Source: an uncultured Collinsella sp. | Lineage (GTDB): Bacteria > Actinomycetota > Coriobacteriia > Coriobacteriales > Coriobacteriaceae | Direction of reading: 5' to 3' | NCBI GenBank assembly: GCA_900542325.1 | Contig: UQMY01000010.1 | Coordinates: 1-64,000 of the forward strand | DNA length: 64,000 bases | Shown here: piece by piece, positions 43,040 through 51,314 of the stretch | Numbering within the stretch: position 1 is the first letter of the stretch | Layout: the number at the start of each line of letters is the position of its first letter | Translations under genes and position numbers: made by a program | The notes under the pieces: generated by a model | Database searches by the model: none | What the model was told of the DNA's origin: nothing | What the model saw: only the letters and a program-made list of their open reading frames with translations

Positions 43040-43435
43040 ATGTCTCACGATATTTGCCCCGACACGGGAGAGCCTTGCACTTGCGGCGGGTCCGAACCCT
43101 GTACCTGCGGTTGCGGTGGCTGTGGACATACCGCGGAAGAGGAAGCGGCCGCCGCGGCGTATCGTGAGGCACACCGCGAAGGCCCGTCCAGTGATGCCCC
43201 CGATCGCGAGCGCAAGATCATCGTATCGTTCGACAGTACCTTCGATGTGATGGAATGCGAGCAGCTGTGCCTTGCCGCCGGTGTGCCCGGGCGCATCATG
43301 CCGCTGCCCGGCTCCATCACCGCCGGCTGCGGCCTGTGCTGGGCCATGCCGTTCTCGGGCGATGTGCTCGCCGCCTTCCGTGCTGCCACCGAAGGCCGCA
43401 TAACCCCCGCCGACTACCACCAGCTCGTCCTCTAG
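43040..43435 (+). CDS. DUF3343 protein with Cys-rich N-terminus
   Basis: 131 residues. The C-terminal ~75 residues are a DUF3343 carrier-like domain: FDVMECEQLCLAAGVPG, then SITAGCGLCWAMP, as in the 83-residue paralogue at 15069. The first ~30 residues add seven cysteines in CPDTGEPCTCGGSEPC and CTCGCGGCGH, which could bind metal or a cluster, followed by an Ala/Glu-rich linker. It lies straight after mobA, so a role in molybdenum or selenium cofactor handling is inferred only. I start at the ATG with GGGAG six bases upstream. Confidence 0.75.
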   Translation: MSHDICPDTGEPCTCGGSEPCTCGCGGCGHTAEEEAAAAAYREAHREGPSSDAPDRERKIIVSFDSTFDVMECEQLCLAAGVPGRIMPLPGSITAGCGLCWAMPFSGDVLAAFRAATEGRITPADYHQLVL

Positions 43436-43443
43436 CCACCTAC

Positions 43444-43478
43444 ACCACCACAAAGGTGCCTGCCCCCAATGTGGTGGT
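43444..43478 (+). terminator. Hairpin after the second DUF3343 gene
   Basis: ACCACCACA (43444-43452) and TGTGGTGGT (43470-43478) around 17 bases, followed by only TT. Probably a weak terminator before gdhA. Confidence 0.5.
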
Positions 43479-43691
43479 TTGGAACACGTGGACGAAACAG
43501 GTTTGAAACACGGGTTTTGCGCGTCAGACATTCAAAAACGCTTCTACCTGCATCGTAATCAAAACGAAACATCTGCTCGTCGGCTTATGCGAAACTTTGC
43601 TGCAACAGTGCGATATTATCCATACTCGATAAAGTTCGCGGCGCATAGGGTGCCGCGACCAACATTTTCGTTTCCCATCATTGGAGGAAGC

Positions 43692-45047
43692 ATGAGCTAC
43701 ACGCAGAAAGTTCTCGAAGAGCTCAAGGCCCGCTATCCCGAGCAGCCTGAGTTCATCCAGGCCGCGACCGAGATCCTCGGTACCATCCAGCCGGCGCTCG
43801 ACGCCCACCCCGAGTACGAGGAGGCCGCCCTGCTTGAGCGCCTCGTCGAGCCCGAGCGCATCGTCATGTTCCGTGTTCCCTGGGTCGACGACCAGGGCAA
43901 GGTTCAGGTCAACCGCGGCTATCGCGTCGAGTTCAACTCTGCCATTGGACCCTACAAGGGCGGCCTTCGCTTTAACCCGACGGTCACCCTGGGTATGCTC
44001 AAGTTCCTGGGTCTGGAGCAGATCCTCAAGAACAGCCTGACCACCCTTCCCATGGGCGGCGGCAAGGGCGGCTCCGACTTTGACCCCAAGGGCAAGTCCA
44101 ACAACGAGATCATGCACTTCTGCCAGTCCTTCATGACCGAGCTCTATCGCCACATTGGCCCCAACACCGACGTTCCCGCCGGCGACCTGGGCGTTGGCGG
44201 CCGCGAGGTTGCCTACATGTTCGGTCAGTACAAGCGCCTGACCAACGAGTGGACCGGCGTCCTTACCGGCAAGGGCCTCTCCTTTGGCGGCTCGCTCGCC
44301 CGTACCGAGGCCACCGGCTACGGTTTGGTCTACTTTGTGGACGAGTACCTCAAGAGCCGCGGCGACTCCTTCGAGGGCAAGAACGTCGTCGTTCACGGTT
44401 CCGGTAACGTCGCTATCTACGCGGTCCAGAAGGTCTCCCAGCTCGGCGGCAAGGTGCTGGCCTGCTCCGACACCCACGGTTGGGTCGAGGATCCCGACGG
44501 CATCGACTACACCGTGCTCGAGCATGTCTACAACAAGAAGCGCTCCGGCCACGACAAGGGCGTTACGCTCGCCATGTACGTCGACGAGAAGCCCAACGCC
44601 GTGTGGCACGAGGGCGACGGCCGCGGCGTGTGGCAGCTTCCCTGCGACATCGCGCTGCCCTGCGCTCGCGAGAACACGCTGCTGCTCGAGGACGCCCAGG
44701 CGCTCGTCGCCAACGGCTGCAAGGTGGTCGGCGAGGGCGCGAACATGCCCACGACCATCGAGGCCACGACCTACTTCCAGGAGAACGGCGTCGCCTTTAT
44801 GCCCGGTAAGGCTGCCAACGCCGGCGGCGTGCTCGTGTCCGGCCTGGAGATGAGCCAGAACGCCGAGCACCTGTCCTGGACCTTCGAGGAGGTCGACGGC
44901 AAGCTCGAGCAGCTCATGCGCGGCATGTTCCACAACGTGGATGACACCGCCAAGGAGTATGGCCAGGAGGGCAACTTCGTCATGGGCGCCAACATCGCCG
45001 GCTTCCTGAAGGTCGCCGACGCCATGCTCGCCCAGGGCGTCTGCTAA
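43692..45047 (+). CDS. gdhA: NADP-type glutamate dehydrogenase
   Basis: Assimilates ammonia into 2-oxoglutarate to form glutamate. 451-residue hexameric-type GDH. Substrate-site lysines are in GPYKGGLRFNP near residue 91 and PMGGGKGGSDFDPKG near 121; the catalytic Asp is in DVPAGDLGVGGRE near 164, and the nucleotide fold is at VVHGSGNVAIYAVQK near 237. TTGGAGG precedes the ATG; the 256-base gap upstream contains a plausible -10 (TATTAT, 43614-43619). Closed by a strong terminator. Confidence 0.95.
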   Translation: MSYTQKVLEELKARYPEQPEFIQAATEILGTIQPALDAHPEYEEAALLERLVEPERIVMFRVPWVDDQGKVQVNRGYRVEFNSAIGPYKGGLRFNPTVTLGMLKFLGLEQILKNSLTTLPMGGGKGGSDFDPKGKSNNEIMHFCQSFMTELYRHIGPNTDVPAGDLGVGGREVAYMFGQYKRLTNEWTGVLTGKGLSFGGSLARTEATGYGLVYFVDEYLKSRGDSFEGKNVVVHGSGNVAIYAVQKVSQLGGKVLACSDTHGWVEDPDGIDYTVLEHVYNKKRSGHDKGVTLAMYVDEKPNAVWHEGDGRGVWQLPCDIALPCARENTLLLEDAQALVANGCKVVGEGANMPTTIEATTYFQENGVAFMPGKAANAGGVLVSGLEMSQNAEHLSWTFEEVDGKLEQLMRGMFHNVDDTAKEYGQEGNFVMGANIAGFLKVADAMLAQGVC

Positions 45048-45072
45048 ATCTTCGCTCGACACAGCATGCTAT

Positions 45073-45106
45073 AAGGCTCCCAGCCATTCCGGCTGGGAGC
45101 CTTTTT
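45073..45106 (+). terminator. Terminator of gdhA
   Basis: AAGGCTCCCAGCC (45073-45085), loop ATTCC, GGCTGGGAGCC then TTTTT: a textbook intrinsic terminator. Confidence 0.95.
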
Positions 45107-45169
45107 CTATGGCGGTGAGGGCCGTGCGCTCTCGTTTGGTACACTAAGAGGTACTGGACAAGTGAAGAG

Positions 45170-46084
45170 ATGGGGGAGAACGTGCTCAAGTTCGGTACCT
45201 ACGTCCGTGTTGGAAGCGCGGCCGAAGCCTATGAGCTCTTACAGAAGAACCGCAACAATAAGATTGTGGGCGGCGGCATCTGGATGCGCCTGGGTTCGCG
45301 TCGCGTGGCGACGGCGATTGACCTTTCGGCCTGTGGACTCGATCAGATCGAGGAGACCGAGATCGAGTTTCGCATCGGCGCCATGTGCACCCTGCGCCAG
45401 CTCGAGCGTCATGTCGAGCTCAACGCGCTTGTCAACCATGTCTTTGAGTTCGCCGTCCACGATATCGTGGGCGTGCAGCTGCGCAATACCGCTACGGTGG
45501 GCGGCAGCATTTACGGTCGCTTTGGTTTCTCGGACGTGCTCTCGGCCTTCCTCGCGCTCGATTCGTATGTTGAGCTGACGGGTGCCGGCCGCGTGCCGCT
45601 CGCCGAGTTCGTGGACATGGGCTACGTGCGCGACGTGATCGAGCACGTCGTGGTCGTTAAGCACGACTACCGCGCGAGCTACGAGGCCGTGCGCAAGGCC
45701 GCGACCGACTTCCCCTCGCTGAACGTCACCGCCGCCTGGTGGGACGGCTCCTGGCACGTCACCGTGGGCGCCCGCCCGCTGCGCGCGACCCTGCTGCAGG
45801 GCGAGGCGTGTGGCCTCACCAGCGAGCAGCCTTCCGAGGACGAGCTGCGCGCCCTGGCCGCGTCCGTACGCGCGCTGCGCTATGGCACCAACCTGTGGGG
45901 CTCGGCTGACTACCGCCGCCGCATCTCGGCGCCGCTGGCGATCCAGGCCGTGCGCCGCGCCGCCGGCATCGTGCTTTCGGCCGCGCTTGCCCACGAGCTC
46001 GAGGGCGTGCAGATTCCTAAGTTTGCCACGGACGAGTATTCCTGCCGCCGCGTGCCCGGCGTCGATTCTAGCGAGGTGCGCTAA
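45170..46084 (+). CDS. FAD-binding subunit of a molybdenum hydroxylase (XdhB/CoxM-like)
   Basis: 304 residues. The FAD-binding fold of the CO dehydrogenase/xanthine dehydrogenase medium subunit is visible: NNKIVGGGIWMRLGSR near residue 29, VQLRNTATVGGSIYGRFG near 101. It would take electrons from the [2Fe-2S] clusters of the next gene's product and pass them to NAD or ferredoxin. Its stop overlaps the ATG of the catalytic subunit. A GTG at 45182 is a possible later start. Confidence 0.85.
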   Translation: MGENVLKFGTYVRVGSAAEAYELLQKNRNNKIVGGGIWMRLGSRRVATAIDLSACGLDQIEETEIEFRIGAMCTLRQLERHVELNALVNHVFEFAVHDIVGVQLRNTATVGGSIYGRFGFSDVLSAFLALDSYVELTGAGRVPLAEFVDMGYVRDVIEHVVVVKHDYRASYEAVRKAATDFPSLNVTAAWWDGSWHVTVGARPLRATLLQGEACGLTSEQPSEDELRALAASVRALRYGTNLWGSADYRRRISAPLAIQAVRRAAGIVLSAALAHELEGVQIPKFATDEYSCRRVPGVDSSEVR

Positions 46085-48915
46085 TGGCTGCCAAACTCAT
46101 CGATCTTTCCTTTACGCTCAACGGCCGCAAGGTCAAGGTTCAGATTGCCCCCGACACCATGCTCTTTGCGCTGCTGCGCGAGCAGGGTTGCGCGTCGGTG
46201 CGCTGCGCCTGCGAAACCACCAACTGCGGTTTGTGCACGGTGTGGCTCGACGGCGACCCGGTGCTGAGCTGCTCGGTTCCCGCCGCGCGCGTCGAGGGCC
46301 GCTCCATTACCACGCTCGAGGGTCTCAAGGCCGAGTCCGAGGCACTGGCTCGCGCAATGGCTGCCGAAGGCGCCGAGCAGTGCGGTTTTTGCGCCCCCGG
46401 CCTCATCATGAACGTGCTGGCGCTTGCCCGCGCCGCCAAGGAGGACCCGAGCCTCGTCGCCACGCGCGAGGAACTCTCGCGCCAGCTCGCCGGCAACCTC
46501 TGCCGCTGCAGCGGCTACGAGAGCCAGCTGCGCGCCATCGTCCGCTTCCTTAACGAGTCCGGCGTGCAGGTGGGCTTCGAGATGCCCGAGCTGCCGGTCA
46601 ACGACACCAGCTCTGACGGCGTCTCCTACAAGCAGATTACCCACAAGCAGCCCAAGAAGGACTCGAAGGCCCTGCTTGAGGGCCGTCCCGTCTACACGGG
46701 CGATATGGTGCCCGCCGGTGCGCTCATCGTTAAGCTCAAGCGCAGCCCGTATGCGCGCGCCAAGATCCGCTCCATCGATACGTCGCGCGCCCTGAAGGTG
46801 CCCGGCGTGGTGGGCGTTTACACCTACGAGGATGTGCCCAAGCGCCGCTTTACCATCGCCGGCCAGAGCTATCCGCAGCCGAGTCCCTACGACCGCCTGA
46901 TTCTCGAGAACCTCGTGCGTTACCAAAACGAGGAGGTGGCGATCGTCGCTGCCGAGACCGAGGAGGCCGCCGACAAGGCGCTCAAGCTCATCAAGGTCGA
47001 CTATGAGGTGCTCGAGCCCTTGCTCGACTTTACCCAGGCACTCGATAACGACATCGTGGTTCACCCCGAGGGCGACGTGACCTTTATGTTCCCGCAGGGC
47101 GGCGACGTTGCTCGCAACCTGGTGTGCAGCGGTACCAGCGATTATGGCGACCTTGACGAGGCGTTTGCCCAGAGCGACATCGTCTTCACCCGCACCTACA
47201 CTAGCCAGGCCACGCAGACTGCGCCCATGGAGACCTTCCGTGCCTTCGCGACGACCGACGCGTTCGGCCGCATCTCGGTGACCACCTCCACGCAGGTGCC
47301 CTTCCACGTGCGCCGCATGGTCGCGCAGTCGCTCGACATTCCGCAGTCGCAGGTGCAGGTCATTAAACCGCGCATCGGCGGCGGCTTTGGCTCCAAGCAG
47401 ACGGGCTGCTGCGAGATCTTCGTTGCGTTCGTGACTCAGCAGACTGGCCGTCCGAGCTACTGCTGCTACACCCGCGAGGAGACTATCACCGCGGGTAACT
47501 CGCGCCACCAGATGCAGATGACCGTTAAGCTGGGCGCCATGAACGACGGCACCATCACGGCCATCGACTTGCACACGCTGTCCAACGCGGGCGCGTACGG
47601 CGAGCACGCCACCACGACGATCGGGCTTTCGGGCCATAAGAGCCTGCCCATCTACAACCATGTGAAGGCGAGCCGCTTTAGGTGGGACGCCGTCTACACC
47701 AACACCAACCGCGGCGGCGCGTATCGCGGCTACGGTGCCACCCAGGGCCAGTTTGCCGTGGAGAGTGCCGTCAACGAGCTCGCCGACATGCTGCACATGG
47801 ACCCCGCCGACCTGCGCCTTAAGAACATCGTGCGCGAGGGCGAGGTCATGCCGCAGTACTACAACGAAAAGCTCAACGCCTGCGCGCTCGACCGCTGCCT
47901 GCTGCGCGCGATGGACATGATCGGTTGGCGCGACAAGCCGCTGGCCGTGGACCTGGGCGACCGCGTGCGCGCCCTGGGCTGCGCGCTCACCATGCAGGGC
48001 TCGGGTATTTCCAACGTGGACATCGCCGGCATCGACATGCGCCTGGAAGAGGACGGCTTCATTACCATCGGCACCGGCGCCACCGATAACGGTATGGGCG
48101 TCGACACGATCCTGGCGCAGATTGCCGCCGAGGAGCTGGGCGTTGAAAGCTCGCTGATCGTGGTGCGCGGCGTGGACACCGACGTGTCGCCGTTCGATGC
48201 CGGCTCGTACGCGAGCTCGGGCACGTACGTGACGGGCCTTGCCGCCAAGAACGCAGCGACCGAGCTGCGCGAGAAGATTTGCGTCAAGGCCGCCCAGATG
48301 TGGGACGTGGACGCCGCCGACGTGGTCTTCGATGGCCAGTACGTGCGCCTGTCCGACGAGCGCGCCGCGCGTGAGCAGAACCGCTACCTCACGCTGCGCG
48401 ACTTTGCCAACCTGTGCGTCAAGAACATCGCGGGCGGCGACGCGCTGACCTCGCACGCCTCTGCCTGCCTGCCCGTTTCGCCTCCGCCGTTTATGGCCGG
48501 CATTGCCGAGGTCGAGGTCGACAAGGCCACCGGCAAGGTGACTGTGGTGGACTATGCGGCGGCTGTGGACTGCGGCACCGTGATTAACGAGGCGCTCGCG
48601 CGCGTCCAGGCCGAGGGCGGCATTGCCCAGGGTATCGGTCACGCGCTCTACGAGATCGTCGAGCACGATGAACGCGGCCGTCTGCGCACCGGCAACTTTA
48701 TGAGCTACAAGCTGCCCACGCGCTTGGATATCGGCAGCATTCGCGTGGCCTTTGAGCCGAGCTACGAGCCGACGGGCCCGTTTGGCGCCAAGTCGATCGG
48801 CGAGGTCGTCATCAACACGCCGCTCGCCGCCGTGGCCTCGGCCGTGGCGCACGCCACCGGCCATCAGGTTCGCTCACTGCCCATCACGCCCGAGAAAGCG
48901 CTGCTGGGGGAGTAG
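46084..48915 (+). CDS. Molybdenum hydroxylase, fused [2Fe-2S] and molybdopterin subunits (xanthine dehydrogenase family)
   Basis: 943 residues. Residues 1-160 are the small iron-sulfur subunit: CETTNCGLC (Cys43, 48, 51) with Cys63, then CGFCAPG near 100 and CRCSGY near 140. From about 200 on is the molybdopterin large subunit: GGGFGSKQTG near 432, RGGAYRGYGATQGQFA near 540 and the catalytic-Glu block GAKSIGEVVINTPL near 898. The fusion is like aldehyde oxidoreductases (Mop); substrate (purine, aldehyde, nicotinate-type) is unclear. Seen with selD, yedF and DUF3343 in one window, a selenium-dependent hydroxylase is possible but unproven. Confidence 0.9.
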   Translation: MAAKLIDLSFTLNGRKVKVQIAPDTMLFALLREQGCASVRCACETTNCGLCTVWLDGDPVLSCSVPAARVEGRSITTLEGLKAESEALARAMAAEGAEQCGFCAPGLIMNVLALARAAKEDPSLVATREELSRQLAGNLCRCSGYESQLRAIVRFLNESGVQVGFEMPELPVNDTSSDGVSYKQITHKQPKKDSKALLEGRPVYTGDMVPAGALIVKLKRSPYARAKIRSIDTSRALKVPGVVGVYTYEDVPKRRFTIAGQSYPQPSPYDRLILENLVRYQNEEVAIVAAETEEAADKALKLIKVDYEVLEPLLDFTQALDNDIVVHPEGDVTFMFPQGGDVARNLVCSGTSDYGDLDEAFAQSDIVFTRTYTSQATQTAPMETFRAFATTDAFGRISVTTSTQVPFHVRRMVAQSLDIPQSQVQVIKPRIGGGFGSKQTGCCEIFVAFVTQQTGRPSYCCYTREETITAGNSRHQMQMTVKLGAMNDGTITAIDLHTLSNAGAYGEHATTTIGLSGHKSLPIYNHVKASRFRWDAVYTNTNRGGAYRGYGATQGQFAVESAVNELADMLHMDPADLRLKNIVREGEVMPQYYNEKLNACALDRCLLRAMDMIGWRDKPLAVDLGDRVRALGCALTMQGSGISNVDIAGIDMRLEEDGFITIGTGATDNGMGVDTILAQIAAEELGVESSLIVVRGVDTDVSPFDAGSYASSGTYVTGLAAKNAATELREKICVKAAQMWDVDAADVVFDGQYVRLSDERAAREQNRYLTLRDFANLCVKNIAGGDALTSHASACLPVSPPPFMAGIAEVEVDKATGKVTVVDYAAAVDCGTVINEALARVQAEGGIAQGIGHALYEIVEHDERGRLRTGNFMSYKLPTRLDIGSIRVAFEPSYEPTGPFGAKSIGEVVINTPLAAVASAVAHATGHQVRSLPITPEKALLGE

Positions 48916-48939
48916 CGGGTTAGCGAACAAGTCGTAGTT

Positions 48940-48969
48940 GGCGGGACGGGACAACTCGCCCCGCCTTTT
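48940..48969 (+). terminator. Terminator after the molybdenum hydroxylase
   Basis: GGCGGG (48940-48945) with CCCGCC (48960-48965), then TTTTG. Confidence 0.65.
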
Positions 48970-49055
48970 GCACTCGTGGTGAGGTCGTGAGCCTGTAAAA
49001 GGTGTGCGTGCGCTTGCCGCTCGTATCTGCTATCATTCCTAATCTGTGCGCTCAT

Positions 49056-49139
49056 GCGGGCGTGGCGGAATTGGTAGACGCGCCAGATTTAGGTTCTGGT
49101 GGGATTCCCGTGAAGGTTCGAGTCCTTTCGCCCGCACCA
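49056..49139 (+). tRNA. tRNA-Leu (TAG)
   Basis: 84 nt with encoded CCA. Acceptor GCGGGCG/CGCCCGC, anticodon arm CCAGA-TTTAGGT-TCTGG giving TAG, a type II variable arm (GGGATTCCCGTG) and T arm GGTTCGAGTCC. Confidence 0.96.
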
Positions 49140-49230
49140 ACGCATCTGCGTCGGCTTCGGCCGTCGCGACTCTTTGTTGCATAAAGGTACCAGCACCTCA
49201 GATAAGCTGGGCAGTATGAGGAGGAACGTG

Positions 49231-50529
49231 TTGAACATCACCGCTTCTGACGTCAAGGACGCCAAGCTCACCGCTACGGTCACCATCCCGGCCGCCGACG
49301 TCGACGCCGCGATCAAGAAGGCCTACAAGGACACCGCCAAGAAGTACCGCTTCCCGGGCTTCCGCGCCGGCAAGGCTCCCCGTCCGGTCATCGATTCCGC
49401 TCTTGGCGCCGAGGCTACCCTCGCTCAGGCCACTAACGACCTGATCGCCGCCAACGAGCCCGCCGTCCTCAACGAGCTGGACATCGTCCCCACCAAGAAC
49501 GGTGACTACAAGGAGCTCGACCTCGCCAAGGATCACGAGGACTACACCTACACCGTCGAGTTCTCCCTGCGTCCTGCTGCCGAGCTCTCTTCCTTCGACG
49601 CCGTCGAGATCGAGATGCCCCCTGCGGAGGTCACCGAGTCCGAGATCAACAACCAGGTCGAGATGCTCCTCAACTACCGTGCCACCTTCGAGGACGTCGA
49701 GGGTCGCGCCGTCGAGGCTGACGACTATGTGACCGTCGACCTCAAGGCCGTCGAGAACGCCGACAACTTTGCCGCCGAGGGTCGCATGCTCATCGCCGGT
49801 AGCGACAGCAACCCCAAGGAGTTCAACGAGGCCCTGATCGGCGCTAACGTTGACGACGTCAAGACCGTCACCTGGACCGACGAGGTCGAGGAGGGCGAGG
49901 AGGCCGAGACCCACACCGTCGAGGTCACCGTCAAGGGCATCAAGGTCCGCAACACCCCCGAGCTCACCGACGAGCTTGTCAAGTCCGACTTCGGCTTCGA
50001 CAACATCGACGCCATGCGCGACGCCATCAAGATCGAGATCGAGCAGGACAAGGCTTCCCGCCTCCCTGCCGAGAAGGAGAACCGTTGCGTCTCCGCTCTC
50101 GCTGAGCGCCTGCAGCTCGACGAGATGGATGCCGACTACGAGCAGTCCGTCTTTGAGGAGCTTGGCCAGAACTTCCTGTCCAACCTCGCTGCCCGCGGCA
50201 TGACGCTCGACACCTGGCTGCCCGCTTCCGGTCTGACCATGGAGCAGTTCATCGGCGACCTGCATAAGCAGGCCAACGACGTTGCCCGTGAGTCCCTGGC
50301 TCTGGACGCCCTCGCCCGTGAGCTCAAGATTGAGGTCACCGAGGACGACATCAACGCCGAGTTCGAGAAGGCCGGCGTCAAGGACGTCGAGGCTTCCAAG
50401 GCCGAGTTCATCGCCGATGGCCGCATGCCTGCCGTCCGCGAGTCCATCCGTCGCTCCAAGGCCGTCGACCACCTGGTCGAGAACGCCAAGGTGACCGAGG
50501 TCGACGAGACCGCCAAGGACGCCGAGTAA
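49231..50529 (+). CDS. tig: Trigger factor
   Basis: Ribosome-bound chaperone and peptidyl-prolyl isomerase; about 432 residues. The N-terminal ribosome-docking loop is YRFPGFRAGKAPRPVI near residue 37, the FKBP-like domain starts near EDVEGRAVEADDYVTV, and the C-terminal arms are helical and acidic. I prefer the TTG six bases after AGGAGG, which gives the usual MNITASDVKDAK start; GTG at 49228 and ATG at 49216 are alternatives, the last overlapping the ribosome site. clpP and clpX follow, a common order. Confidence 0.93.
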   Translation: MNITASDVKDAKLTATVTIPAADVDAAIKKAYKDTAKKYRFPGFRAGKAPRPVIDSALGAEATLAQATNDLIAANEPAVLNELDIVPTKNGDYKELDLAKDHEDYTYTVEFSLRPAAELSSFDAVEIEMPPAEVTESEINNQVEMLLNYRATFEDVEGRAVEADDYVTVDLKAVENADNFAAEGRMLIAGSDSNPKEFNEALIGANVDDVKTVTWTDEVEEGEEAETHTVEVTVKGIKVRNTPELTDELVKSDFGFDNIDAMRDAIKIEIEQDKASRLPAEKENRCVSALAERLQLDEMDADYEQSVFEELGQNFLSNLAARGMTLDTWLPASGLTMEQFIGDLHKQANDVARESLALDALARELKIEVTEDDINAEFEKAGVKDVEASKAEFIADGRMPAVRESIRRSKAVDHLVENAKVTEVDETAKDAE

Positions 50530-50605
50530 TTCTCGCCACCTTGCCCGCGAGCGCATGTATGTGCCCGTGATGGGGTAAAGTTAATAGCCGGTTATCCGGT
50601 TGCTT

Positions 50606-50650
50606 CGTACGGTGCCAGCCAATGCATAGCATGCGGGCACCGTACGTTTA
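50606..50650 (+). terminator. Hairpin terminator between tig and clpP
   Basis: CGTACGGTGCC (50606-50616) and GGCACCGTACG (50636-50646) with a 19-base loop, then TTTATC. Confidence 0.7.
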
Positions 50651-50680
50651 TCTAAAACCAATTTGGTCCGCAAGAGAGAA

Positions 50681-51313
50681 ATGGAGATGCGTATGATCGC
50701 TAAGTTCGATTCCGCCCTCGTGCCATACGTTATCGAGCAGACGCCGCGCGGCGAGCGCAGCTACGATATCTATTCGCGCCTGCTCAACGACCGCATCATC
50801 TTCTTGGGCGAGGAGATTAACTCCGTCAGCGCCAACCTGGTCGTTGCCCAGCTACTGCATCTTGAGAGCCAGGATGCCGAGAAGGATATCTCGCTCTACA
50901 TCAATTCGCCCGGTGGCGAGGTTTACTCCGGCCTGGCGATTCTTGACACCATGAACTTCATCAAGCCGCAGGTCTCCACCATCTGCGTCGGTATGGCCGC
51001 GTCCATGGCCGCCGTGCTGCTTTCGGCCGGCGCTAAGGGCAAGCGCTTCTGCCTGCCGCACTCCAAAGTCATGATTCACCAGCCCAGCGGCGGTGCCCAG
51101 GGCCAGCAGACCGAGATTGAGATTGTGGCCGAGGAGATCAAGAAGACCCGTCGCGAGCTCAACCAGATTCTGTCCGACGCCTCGGGCCAGCCGATCGAGA
51201 AGGTCCAGGCCGATACCGAGCGCGACAACTACCTGACCGCTGCCGAGGCCCTCGACTACGGCCTGATTGACCGTATCGTCACCTCTCGCGATCTCGCCGC
51301 GAAGGACGCCTAG
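50681..51313 (+). CDS. clpP: ATP-dependent Clp protease proteolytic subunit
   Basis: Serine protease that forms the tetradecameric barrel served by ClpX. 210 residues; catalytic triad Ser108 (GMAASMAAVL), His133 (KVMIHQPSGG) and Asp178 (ADTERDNYL). SLYINSPGGEVYSG is the substrate-binding strand. Three in-frame ATGs are close together (50681, 50687, 50693); the third has GGAG six bases upstream and may be the true start. Translation of clpX begins two bases after the stop. Confidence 0.95.
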   Translation: MEMRMIAKFDSALVPYVIEQTPRGERSYDIYSRLLNDRIIFLGEEINSVSANLVVAQLLHLESQDAEKDISLYINSPGGEVYSGLAILDTMNFIKPQVSTICVGMAASMAAVLLSAGAKGKRFCLPHSKVMIHQPSGGAQGQQTEIEIVAEEIKKTRRELNQILSDASGQPIEKVQADTERDNYLTAAEALDYGLIDRIVTSRDLAAKDA

Positions 51314-51314
51314 G

